A stretch of 64,000 bases of DNA from Candidatus Defluviilinea gracilis (lineage in GTDB: Bacteria; Chloroflexota; Anaerolineae; Anaerolineales; Villigracilaceae): contig JADJWS010000003.1 in assembly GCA_016716235.1 (NCBI GenBank), positions 310,001 through 374,000 on the forward strand. Reading direction: 5' to 3'. Under the pieces are notes generated by a model. It searched no databases and was not told the DNA's origin. It worked only from the letters and a program-made list of their open reading frames with translations. The translations under genes were made by a program, and so were the position numbers. This document shows, one piece after another, positions 57,956 through 64,000 of this stretch. Position 1 is the first letter of the stretch. Each line of letters starts with the position of its first letter.

Positions 57956-60160
57956 ATGGATTGGTGGACTCAAAACAAGGATGCGATAACAGCCATTGGC
58001 GCCGCCCTTGCAGCGACCATTACGGTTGGGGGAATCCTTTGGGCAATATTCAAGTGGGGAATTTTGCGCTGGTGGAACAATCGAATTCGGGTTGATTTGA
58101 AAGTCTTTGAAGTGATTTCCGACCCAGGTGTTTTGCTCCCCAAATTATACGCAACCGAAAATGACGATAGCCCATTAGCAGACCACAATATCAAGTACCA
58201 GCCGCGCAACCCCAAACAAGATTTGCAGGCGGAATTAAAGGCGGCGCTCACTCGATCCCGCCATGTATTGATCACAGCGCCGACAGGGTATGGAAAGACG
58301 CGCGAAGCGGGCATGTTAGCTCAAACGATGATGTTGGAGGGCTGGCGCGTTTTACGGATTCAAACAGGCTGGCTGGATGTTCCCAAAACCCTGCCCGAAG
58401 AACTTGGGGGAAACCGCTCACGCGTATTGATCCTATTGGATGATCTGAACGGACTATTCAGCGTGGGTAATCGAACCCAATCTCCGCGCGTTGAAAATGA
58501 AAAGACCCTGATGCTCAGCCAATTGTCCTATCACGACAGGCTTACGCAAATGCTGGATATGTTCGAAGGCATGTGCACGGAGAACGAAATTCGCGTGATT
58601 GCCACCGCGAGGAGCGAAGCCGAACAATGGAAACATTTGGAGTACGATGAGAATGACAGGTTGTGGAAACGCTTTGAAAGAATCGAGATTTCAGAACCCG
58701 CCGATTCGGTCATCGTTAATCTGCTCGAAGACACGACCAAACAGGCAGATCTAAAAGCGGATGAAAGCGAATTTGAAGCGATCGCTCGCAAGAGCGACGG
58801 CACGTACCGCAATATTCTTCTGAACTTGCGCCGTTATCGCGCTCAAAACAAGCCTGTCAGCAAGGATGATTTTACAGATACGCTGGACGGCTCGTGGCGG
58901 GACATTTACGAGCGGGCGGTGAAGAGACTGCCTGCGGCTGCATACGTTTATGATGCAATAGACGTTTTACAACAAGCAGGGATCGAACTGCTTCCGTTTT
59001 TGGTTGAAAAAACCGCTTTGATCATTTGGGGCGGTACTTTTATTCAAACATACCTGCGGAGAAGCCGCGTTCAGAAAGCGATTCAATACCTGACTCGCGA
59101 AACCAATATCGTACGTCTTGAAGAAGGGAGGGTTTCGCCCAGCGACGGGCAGATAGAAGCCAAACAACATACCCTTTCATGGATCTTTTTCAATGAACGC
59201 TTATTGCAATTACTGTTGAATCTCTCGGATAAAGAAATACTGCCTTCGATGTATGGGCTTGCAATAGCGCTTTATTATGAAAAGCAATTCAAGAAATCGG
59301 CTCAGTTAATGGAGCGATATATTCAGTTAAGTCCATCCGACCCCAATGGACACAATGTTACAGGGGTGCTTTTTTCTACGCTGAAACGCTACGAGGAAGC
59401 GGAAGCCAGTTATCGCAAAGCCATCGAACTCAATCCGTCGGACGCCACCGCGTACTCCAACTTGGGTATCTTGTTGAAAAACCTGAAACGCTACGAGGAA
59501 GCGGAAGCCAGTTATCGCAAAGCCATCGAACTCAATCCGTCGCACGCCACCGCGTACTCCAACTTGGGTTTACTTTTGCATGAAAATCTGAAACGCTACG
59601 AGGAAGCGGAAGCCAGTTATCGCAAAGCCATCGAACTCAATCCGTCGTACGCCACCGCGTACTCCAACTTGGGTAATTTGCTCAGTGATGAAAACCTGAA
59701 ACGCTACGAGGAAGCGGAAGCCAGTTATCGCAAAGCCATCGAACTCAATCCGTCGCACGCCACCGCGTACTCCAACTTGGCGATCTTATTGAGGGTCATA
59801 AACAAGGAAAGAGACGCCATCCCTATTTTGGAGAAAATAATCGAAATTGACCCCGAAGATTTCAATTCATATCTTGGGATTGCTTCCATAAAAAAAACGA
59901 TGGGTGAATCGGTTGAACCTGTATTTGTGGAAAAAGCCCGCCAATATATTCCCGCTGATGATTTTTATAACAGGGCGTGTTTGGAAAGCGTGTGTGATAA
60001 TTTCGATCTGGCGTTTGAATATTTGCGAAAAGCCGCGCAGGGCGGGAAGTTCAATTCAGGTTGGGCGTGGGAAGACCCAGATTTGCAATGGACACGAAAC
60101 GACCCGCGCTTTGCAGAAATTGTCGGTCCAAAGCCTGAAACCAAGAACTCGGAGATTTGA
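57956..60160 (+). CDS. Membrane-anchored STAND-type ATPase with C-terminal TPR repeats
   Basis: A 734-residue protein. One membrane helix lies at about 10-32. The P-loop APTGYGKT is at 108-115, and a Walker B-like 'RVLILLDDLNGLF' follows near 156-168, with 'EIRVIATARSEAEQW' (sensor 1-like Arg). This is the layout of STAND/NACHT-like signalling ATPases. From about residue 430 TPR helices follow; four units at 476-608 are nearly identical. The C-terminus ends with 'DPDLQWTRNDPRF', common in TPR enzymes. STAND proteins often work in phage defence or stress signalling, with repeats as sensor; this is inference. Confidence 0.85.
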   Translation: MDWWTQNKDAITAIGAALAATITVGGILWAIFKWGILRWWNNRIRVDLKVFEVISDPGVLLPKLYATENDDSPLADHNIKYQPRNPKQDLQAELKAALTRSRHVLITAPTGYGKTREAGMLAQTMMLEGWRVLRIQTGWLDVPKTLPEELGGNRSRVLILLDDLNGLFSVGNRTQSPRVENEKTLMLSQLSYHDRLTQMLDMFEGMCTENEIRVIATARSEAEQWKHLEYDENDRLWKRFERIEISEPADSVIVNLLEDTTKQADLKADESEFEAIARKSDGTYRNILLNLRRYRAQNKPVSKDDFTDTLDGSWRDIYERAVKRLPAAAYVYDAIDVLQQAGIELLPFLVEKTALIIWGGTFIQTYLRRSRVQKAIQYLTRETNIVRLEEGRVSPSDGQIEAKQHTLSWIFFNERLLQLLLNLSDKEILPSMYGLAIALYYEKQFKKSAQLMERYIQLSPSDPNGHNVTGVLFSTLKRYEEAEASYRKAIELNPSDATAYSNLGILLKNLKRYEEAEASYRKAIELNPSHATAYSNLGLLLHENLKRYEEAEASYRKAIELNPSYATAYSNLGNLLSDENLKRYEEAEASYRKAIELNPSHATAYSNLAILLRVINKERDAIPILEKIIEIDPEDFNSYLGIASIKKTMGESVEPVFVEKARQYIPADDFYNRACLESVCDNFDLAFEYLRKAAQGGKFNSGWAWEDPDLQWTRNDPRFAEIVGPKPETKNSEI
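59381..59781 (+). repeat. Four near-identical 86-base units within the STAND gene
   Basis: Units start at 59381, 59483, 59588 and 59696. Each shares 86 bases that differ at a single position, the first base of one codon (GAC, CAC, TAC, CAC giving D, H, Y, H). Spacing grows from 102 to 105 to 108 bases, that is 34, 35 and 36 codons. The near-zero divergence indicates recent duplication or gene conversion. Confidence 0.95.
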
Positions 60161-60175
60161 GAAATCTCCGAGTTC
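60145..60175 (+). terminator. Hairpin overlapping the STAND stop codon
   Basis: GAACTCGGAGATTT and AAATCTCCGAGTTC form a 14-base perfect stem with loop GAG; the TGA stop is at the loop. The T content after the stem is modest, so it could be a terminator or an end-of-gene repeat. Confidence 0.6.
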
Positions 60176-60217
60176 TATATTATTCATGTAACGATAAAGA
60201 CTCATTTGCCTACGCGC

Positions 60218-60379
60218 TCAAACGATATACTCCAACTCTCTTTCAAAATTTTCAAAAGCCTCGTCACTGGCGATATCCCATGCGGCAAATTCAGCAGCGA
60301 GTTGCATATCAACTAATTCCAATTCAATATTTTCGTTGGATTGATAAACAAGGTTAGGAACGGAAATATTAGTTTTCAT
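60218..60379 (-). CDS. Small acidic protein, 53 aa, antitoxin-like tail
   Basis: A minus-strand frame of 53 codons with AAAGGTG before its ATG. The product is strongly acidic, with 'LAAEFAAWDIASDEAFENFE' as the main helix. Acidic helices of this kind occur at the C-terminus of small antitoxins that partner PIN or RelE toxins, but no toxin gene is beside it. It may be a remnant or an independent small protein. I do not recognise a family. It lies 58 bases after the Y1 transposase stop. Confidence 0.5.
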   Translation of the reverse strand: MKTNISVPNLVYQSNENIELELVDMQLAAEFAAWDIASDEAFENFERELEYIV

Positions 60380-60437
60380 ATTTCACCTTTTATACAAATA
60401 ATAACCACCCCAAATTATACACCTCCTCAAATTGCAG

Positions 60438-60899
60438 TTACTCCACCCATTCAAACAAATACTTCACATCATGTTCGACTTCGAACTTCTTGAGGAATTC
60501 CGTGTATTCATCCTTGAACGTCTGTTTGGCATGGTGCCGTTCCTGATTCAAAATGTAATTGTACACATCTTCGACCTGCGAATGTCCGTATGAAAACGCC
60601 CCGTAGCCTTCCTGCCAGTTAAACCTGCCTTTGATCCATGCGTGGTCGTTGATGAAGTTGGACGAATTATTTTTGATGTCCCGCACCAGATCAGAGATCG
60701 CCATCGCGGGTTTGAGACCAACGAACACATGGACATGATCCTCCACACCGTTGACGATGATCGGCTTGTGTCCCTTGTTCTTGATGATCCCCGCCATATA
60801 TTTGAACACTTCCTGCCGCCATTCTTTTTGGAGGAGATTCTGGCGTCCCTGCACGGCGAAGACGATCTGAATGTAGATTTGGGAATATGTGCCTGCCAT
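60438..60899 (-). CDS. IS200/IS605-type Y1 (REP-associated) transposase
   Basis: A 153-residue HUH endonuclease: H55-x-H57 in 'EDHVHVFVG', and the catalytic Tyr is probably Y115 in 'VYNYILNQERHH'. 'YIQIVFAVQGRQNLL' starts the fold. GGAGG precedes the ATG. No TnpB is present. The four CCCGAAGGG hairpins directly upstream would be its REP substrates, so it behaves like a RAYT or a minimal IS200. The gene appears intact. Confidence 0.9.
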   Translation of the reverse strand: MAGTYSQIYIQIVFAVQGRQNLLQKEWRQEVFKYMAGIIKNKGHKPIIVNGVEDHVHVFVGLKPAMAISDLVRDIKNNSSNFINDHAWIKGRFNWQEGYGAFSYGHSQVEDVYNYILNQERHHAKQTFKDEYTEFLKKFEVEHDVKYLFEWVE

Positions 60900-60951
60900 G
60901 GTTGCCTCCGTTGGTTATGAATATGCCATCCTTTGGGTTCATGTTTAAACA

Positions 60952-61096
60952 ATCCCGAAGGGATGTTATTTTTATAGAATCGGTTTTACATCAATTCCTA
61001 ACCCCGAAGGGGTGACATTGCCTTTAAGCTATATCATCCCTTCGGGATTTATATATACGCTAATCACCTTCTATAATCTTTCCACCCCTTCGGGGT
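60952..61096. repeat. REP-like hairpin cluster next to the Y1 transposase
   Basis: Four perfect five-base-arm palindromes: ATCCCGAAGGGAT (60952-60964), ACCCCGAAGGGGT (61001-61013), ATCCCTTCGGGAT (61036-61048) and ACCCCTTCGGGGT (61084-61096). The first two have loop GAA and the last two the complementary TTC, so the cluster is an inverted pair of doublets. The final hairpin lies two bases from the ligA stop and may end its mRNA. Confidence 0.85.
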
Positions 61097-61097
61097 T

Positions 61098-63146
61098 TTA
61101 CTTCGCCAACTTCTTCAATTCCGCTTCGCCGATGATCTTCACGCCCAACGACTTTGCCTTATCGAACTTCGAGCCTGGGTTTTCGCCTAGCACCAGATAA
61201 CTCGTCTTCTTGCTGACGCTGTCGGTCACTTTGCCGCCATGCGACTCGATGAACGCCTTCGCATCGTCGCGCGAGAACGTGGGCAACGTCCCCGTCACCA
61301 CGAACGTCATCCCATCGAACGCATTCGACTTGCGACCTTCGACTTTCGACTTTCCACCTTTCGGCCACATTCCCGCCGCTTTCAACTTCTTCAACAACTT
61401 TTGATTCGACGAGCGCGCGAACCAATCCACAATGGACTCGGCGATGTTCGGACCCAATCCTTCGATCTGTTGCAACTCCTCCGCGCTGGATTTGGACAAC
61501 GCCTCCAACTCAGGGAAAGTTGCCGCCAGATCCCCAGCCATCACCTCGCCGACGCCGCGGATTCCCAGCGCGGCGATCAACCTCGCCAGCGACTGAGTCT
61601 TCGAGTTCTCAATTGCAGTCAAGAGATTATCCGTCTTCTTATCTTTGAATCCCTCGAGTGCGAGCAATTGATCCCGCTTCAACGTGTACAGATCCGCCAC
61701 ATCCTTGACCAAACCCGACTCGATGAGTTGCTCCACGATCTTGATTCCCAATCCTTCAATGTCCATCGCGCCGCGCGAGACGAAATGCTCGATGTTGCGC
61801 ACCAACTGCGCGGGGCATGCGGCATTGACGCAGTACCACGCGACTTCGCCCTCGAAATGCTCCACATCCTGTCCGCACGCGGGACACTTTGTCGGCGGCT
61901 TGTATTTTTTCTCCTTGCCCTTGCGCGCATCCACGACGGGACCGATCACATACGGAATCACCTCGCCCGCGCGTTTCACCAACACGCGATCTCCCACGCG
62001 GATATCTTTCTCCGCGATGTAATCGAAGTTATGCAACGTGGCGCGTTCGACGATCACGCCGCCGATCTCCACCGCTTCAAGCACCGCGTACGGAGTCAGC
62101 ACACCTGTCCGCCCCACCGCCACGCCGATGTCGTTGAGAGTCGTCGTCACCTCGCGGGCGGGGAACTTGAACGCGATCGCCCCGCGCGGATCTTTGCCCA
62201 CGAAGCCAAGTTCACCAGCAAGAGTCAGATCGTCAATTTTGATGACCATGCCATCGGTTTCATAGGACAAGTCATCGCGTTTCTTTTCCCATGATTCAGT
62301 GTAGGCAATCGCTTTTTCAAAATCATCGAACCGCTTTGCAATGTCAGTGACGGGGAAACCCAACGCCTTGAGATATTCCAAAATCTCCCATTGACTAGTT
62401 GGAACCTTCCCGCCTTCCGCGTGAACAATTTGATACACCAAAATCGTGAGCGGACGCGAAGCGGTTAACTCTGGGTCAAGTTGCCGCAACGATCCCGCCG
62501 CCGTGTTGCGCGGATTTTGATATGTCTTCTCGCCCGCTTCCTCCAATTTTCGATTCAACGCCTCAAATTCTTTCACAGGCATAAACGCCTCGCCGCGAAC
62601 AACTAAATAGGTCGGAGGTCGAAGGTCGAAGGTCGCCGACTTTCGACTTTCGACTTTCGACTCCCGCACAGGAATCTTCAATGGAATAGAACGTATCGTC
62701 CTCAAATTCTGCGTAATATCCTCCCCCACTTCGCCATCGCCGCGCGTCGCGCCTTGCACGAAGACTCCATCGCGGTAATGCAGGACAACCGACAAGCCGT
62801 CAATCTTCGGCTCGACCACGAACTTCGCTTTTTCAACGCGATCATCAATTCGTTTGACTCGTTCCAGCCATGCGCGCGCATCGTCCGCGCCGAACGCGTT
62901 GGCGAGCGAGAGGATCGGCGCGGGGTGGCGCACCTTGTCGAAGCGGTCGGCGGGCTTGGCTCCCGCGCGACGCGTCGGCGAATCCGCCGTGATCCAGTCG
63001 GGGCGCTCGGCTTCGATCCGCTTGAGTTCGTTCAGCAGTTTGTCGAATTCCGCGTCGCTGATGATCGGCGAATCCATCACGTGATAGCGATGGTTATGAA
63101 AATGGATTTTTTCTTTGAGTTCTTCATAGCGGGATTTGGTTGCCAT
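61098..63146 (-). CDS. ligA: NAD-dependent DNA ligase
   Basis: A 682-residue LigA. The adenylation lysine is K114 in 'EPKIDGLSV' (KxDG). The N-terminal Ia domain has 'YHVMDSPIISDAEFDKLL'. The zinc finger Cys set is in 'CPACGQDVEHFEGEVAWYC' and 'NAACPAQL'. HhH and BRCT domains follow. Two segments, about residues 161-177 ('SKVESRKSATFD') and 596-609 ('SKVEGRKSNAFD'), are encoded by the same CGACTTTCGACTTTCGA-type repeat, placed at a domain linker and just before BRCT. Confidence 0.96.
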   Translation of the reverse strand: MATKSRYEELKEKIHFHNHRYHVMDSPIISDAEFDKLLNELKRIEAERPDWITADSPTRRAGAKPADRFDKVRHPAPILSLANAFGADDARAWLERVKRIDDRVEKAKFVVEPKIDGLSVVLHYRDGVFVQGATRGDGEVGEDITQNLRTIRSIPLKIPVRESKVESRKSATFDLRPPTYLVVRGEAFMPVKEFEALNRKLEEAGEKTYQNPRNTAAGSLRQLDPELTASRPLTILVYQIVHAEGGKVPTSQWEILEYLKALGFPVTDIAKRFDDFEKAIAYTESWEKKRDDLSYETDGMVIKIDDLTLAGELGFVGKDPRGAIAFKFPAREVTTTLNDIGVAVGRTGVLTPYAVLEAVEIGGVIVERATLHNFDYIAEKDIRVGDRVLVKRAGEVIPYVIGPVVDARKGKEKKYKPPTKCPACGQDVEHFEGEVAWYCVNAACPAQLVRNIEHFVSRGAMDIEGLGIKIVEQLIESGLVKDVADLYTLKRDQLLALEGFKDKKTDNLLTAIENSKTQSLARLIAALGIRGVGEVMAGDLAATFPELEALSKSSAEELQQIEGLGPNIAESIVDWFARSSNQKLLKKLKAAGMWPKGGKSKVEGRKSNAFDGMTFVVTGTLPTFSRDDAKAFIESHGGKVTDSVSKKTSYLVLGENPGSKFDKAKSLGVKIIGEAELKKLAK

Positions 63147-63152
63147 ATTTGA

Positions 63153-63160
63153 ATTATACT
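63153..63160. promoter_or_regulatory. Shared -10 region of ligA and nadD
   Basis: The eight bases ATTATACT contain TATAAT on the minus strand (63153-63158) and TATACT on the plus strand (63155-63160). Each ends exactly six bases before its own ATG (63146 for ligA, 63167 for nadD). Only 20 bases separate the start codons, so both mRNAs must be leaderless if these are the promoters. Confidence 0.65.
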
Positions 63161-63166
63161 TCCGAC

Positions 63167-63772
63167 ATGCCGCAACGCATCGGTCTCTTCGGCGGGACGT
63201 TTGACCCGCCTCATCTTGGACATTTGATCCTCGCTTCGGAAGCGCAATCGCAATTGGAGTTGGATCGCCTCTTGTGGATTCTCACGCCCGAGCCGCCGCA
63301 CAAGTTGGATCAACGCATCACGCCGACAGAACATCGCCTTGCAATGGTAAAACTTGCAATTGCCGATAATCCATCGTTCGAACTTTCAGATGTGGAAATC
63401 AATCGTCCAGCTCCGCAATACACATCCGACACGATCAAATTGATCGCCGAGCAAAATCCACACGCCGAAATTGTTCCCATCATCGGCGGAGATTCACTGC
63501 GCGATTTGCCAACGTGGCATCAACCGAAAGAGATCGTCTATGCCTGTCACTGGATCGGCGTAATGCGCCGTCCGCACGAAAAAGCAAGTTTGGATGAACT
63601 CGAACGCGAATTGCCTGGCATCCGCTCGAAGGTCCATTATGTAGACGCGCCGCTGTTGGAGATCGCCTCGCGCGAGATCCGCAGTCGCATCGCGGAGGGG
63701 AGATCAGTTCGTTATTATCTCCCAACATCTGTGTACGAATACATCGAACGGCATCATCTATACCAGCAATGA
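63167..63772 (+). CDS. nadD: Nicotinate-nucleotide adenylyltransferase
   Basis: A 201-residue enzyme that makes nicotinate adenine dinucleotide, the substrate of NadE. The nucleotidyltransferase motif GGTFDPPHLGH is at 8-18, and the second motif is in 'LEIASREIRSRIAEGRSVRYYLP' (split: ISSTxIR-like 'IASREIRSRI'). The ATG at 63167 is supported by the -10 spacing; an in-frame TTG at 63140 would overlap the ligA start. It is divergent from ligA, which uses NAD. Confidence 0.95.
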   Translation: MPQRIGLFGGTFDPPHLGHLILASEAQSQLELDRLLWILTPEPPHKLDQRITPTEHRLAMVKLAIADNPSFELSDVEINRPAPQYTSDTIKLIAEQNPHAEIVPIIGGDSLRDLPTWHQPKEIVYACHWIGVMRRPHEKASLDELERELPGIRSKVHYVDAPLLEIASREIRSRIAEGRSVRYYLPTSVYEYIERHHLYQQ

Positions 63773-63865
63773 ACCATAACTACAACACAAGATCAAAGAC
63801 CACGCGGGACTACTCAATCATCAATCCCCAATCGAAAATCGCAAATCGTCAATCGTAAATCCAAA
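63773..63865. repeat. Phrase-type repeat before the last gene
   Basis: Runs of CAATCATCAATCCCCAATCG and 'AAATCGCAAATCGTCAATCG' (63815-63858) fill the gap and run almost to the start codon of the MFS gene. Confidence 0.6.
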
Positions 63866-64000
63866 ATGTCTCTCCTCCTCGACTCCCTCTTCTCCTCCGT
63901 CGCGCTCAGCCACCTCATCGTAGACGTGTTCAACAGCGCACGCCCCGTCCTGCTCACATATCTCGGGCTAAGCGAATCGCAGATCGCGCTCATCACCACC
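63866..64000 (+). CDS. MFS transporter, N-terminal fragment cut by window end
   Basis: The 45 codons from the ATG at 63866 encode 'LDSLFSSVALSHLIVDVFNS' and 'YLGLSESQIALITT', which fit the first helix and loop of MFS proteins of the fosmidomycin-resistance group. The gene continues beyond 64000. The start codon lies at the edge of a repeat and there is no clear ribosome site. Confidence 0.55.
   Translation, partial: MSLLLDSLFSSVALSHLIVDVFNSARPVLLTYLGLSESQIALITT

Noticed and set aside
59381..59781. Evenly spaced identical repeats that could suggest a CRISPR array
   Set aside because: The repeats are 86 bases, in frame within an open reading frame, with spacers of only 16-22 bases that encode TPR residues. 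No cas gene is nearby.
60157..60357. A 66-codon plus-strand frame after the STAND gene
   Set aside because: It begins in the terminator-like hairpin and overlaps the better-supported minus-strand small gene at 60218-60379.

Overview
The window looks like chromosome from an uncultured-type Chloroflexota bacterium, most likely class Anaerolineae. The evidence is indirect: many secreted or lipoprotein sensors with Thr/Pro-rich linkers, a K+-independent membrane pyrophosphatase, a complete system I cytochrome c maturation cluster with extra membrane-anchored c-type cytochrome proteins, MBOAT/AlgJ-type envelope modification, and large families of short palindromic and phrase-like repeats. No rRNA or tRNA gene was recognised. 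Taxonomy is inference; a marker-gene search would be needed to settle it.

Layout. 0-5 kb: the end of a WD40-like protein, then an NAD synthesis cluster (nitrilase-type amidase, nadE) with a VapBC toxin-antitoxin pair lodged between the two genes, then an MFS exporter. 5-8.5 kb: a possible small RNA or leader with its own promoter and terminator, a SWIM zinc-finger protein, a Tat-exported L,D-transpeptidase, an orphan DNA methyltransferase and an OmpR-type regulator whose receiver has lost its phosphorylation residues. 8.5-14.5 kb: AlgJ/MBOAT O-acylation pair, a GNAT enzyme, a cupin and an NmrA-like reductase facing an HxlR regulator. 14.5-31 kb: a 1037-residue FAD/Fe-S oxidase, gpmA, mutS, two envelope membrane proteins, hppA, a metallopeptidase, a peptide-binding ABC lipoprotein and a LysM lipoprotein. 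31-41.3 kb: an aldo/keto reductase and the ccm cluster (ccmE, F, H, G, a CcmI-like zinc ribbon protein, a heme protein, ccmA, B, C, D). 41.3-50 kb: a lytic transglycosylase-like protein, a membrane Fe-S oxidoreductase, small paralogues, a monoheme cytochrome and a diheme peroxidase fused to a beta-helix. 50-56.6 kb: a beta-carbonic anhydrase-like protein, an M50 protease, an alpha-oxoamine synthase, an oxidoreductase, a thioredoxin-like lipoprotein with an in-frame TGA at the first position of its CxxC motif (a candidate selenoprotein), and a SulP transporter. 56.7-64 kb: a decayed ISAs1-type element, a membrane STAND ATPase with near-identical TPR repeats, a REP/Y1-transposase locus, ligA and nadD back to back, and the start of an MFS gene.

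How the parts fit. The ccm genes would attach heme to the several c-type cytochromes encoded here, and the two CCG/4Fe-4S proteins would pass electrons to the membrane pool. NAD metabolism appears at both ends (nadE and nadD), with NAD-consuming ligA divergent from nadD.

Two properties run through the whole window. First, at least nine genes have a TAnnnT-like -10 element ending exactly six bases before ATG, so their mRNAs are predicted to be leaderless (a tenth has a seven-base gap). Second, short phrase-like repeats fill intergenic DNA and have also entered reading frames without breaking them. The strongest single candidates for something undescribed are the UxxC thioredoxin-like protein, the symmetric ligA/nadD promoter, and the in-frame colonisation of genes by repeats.
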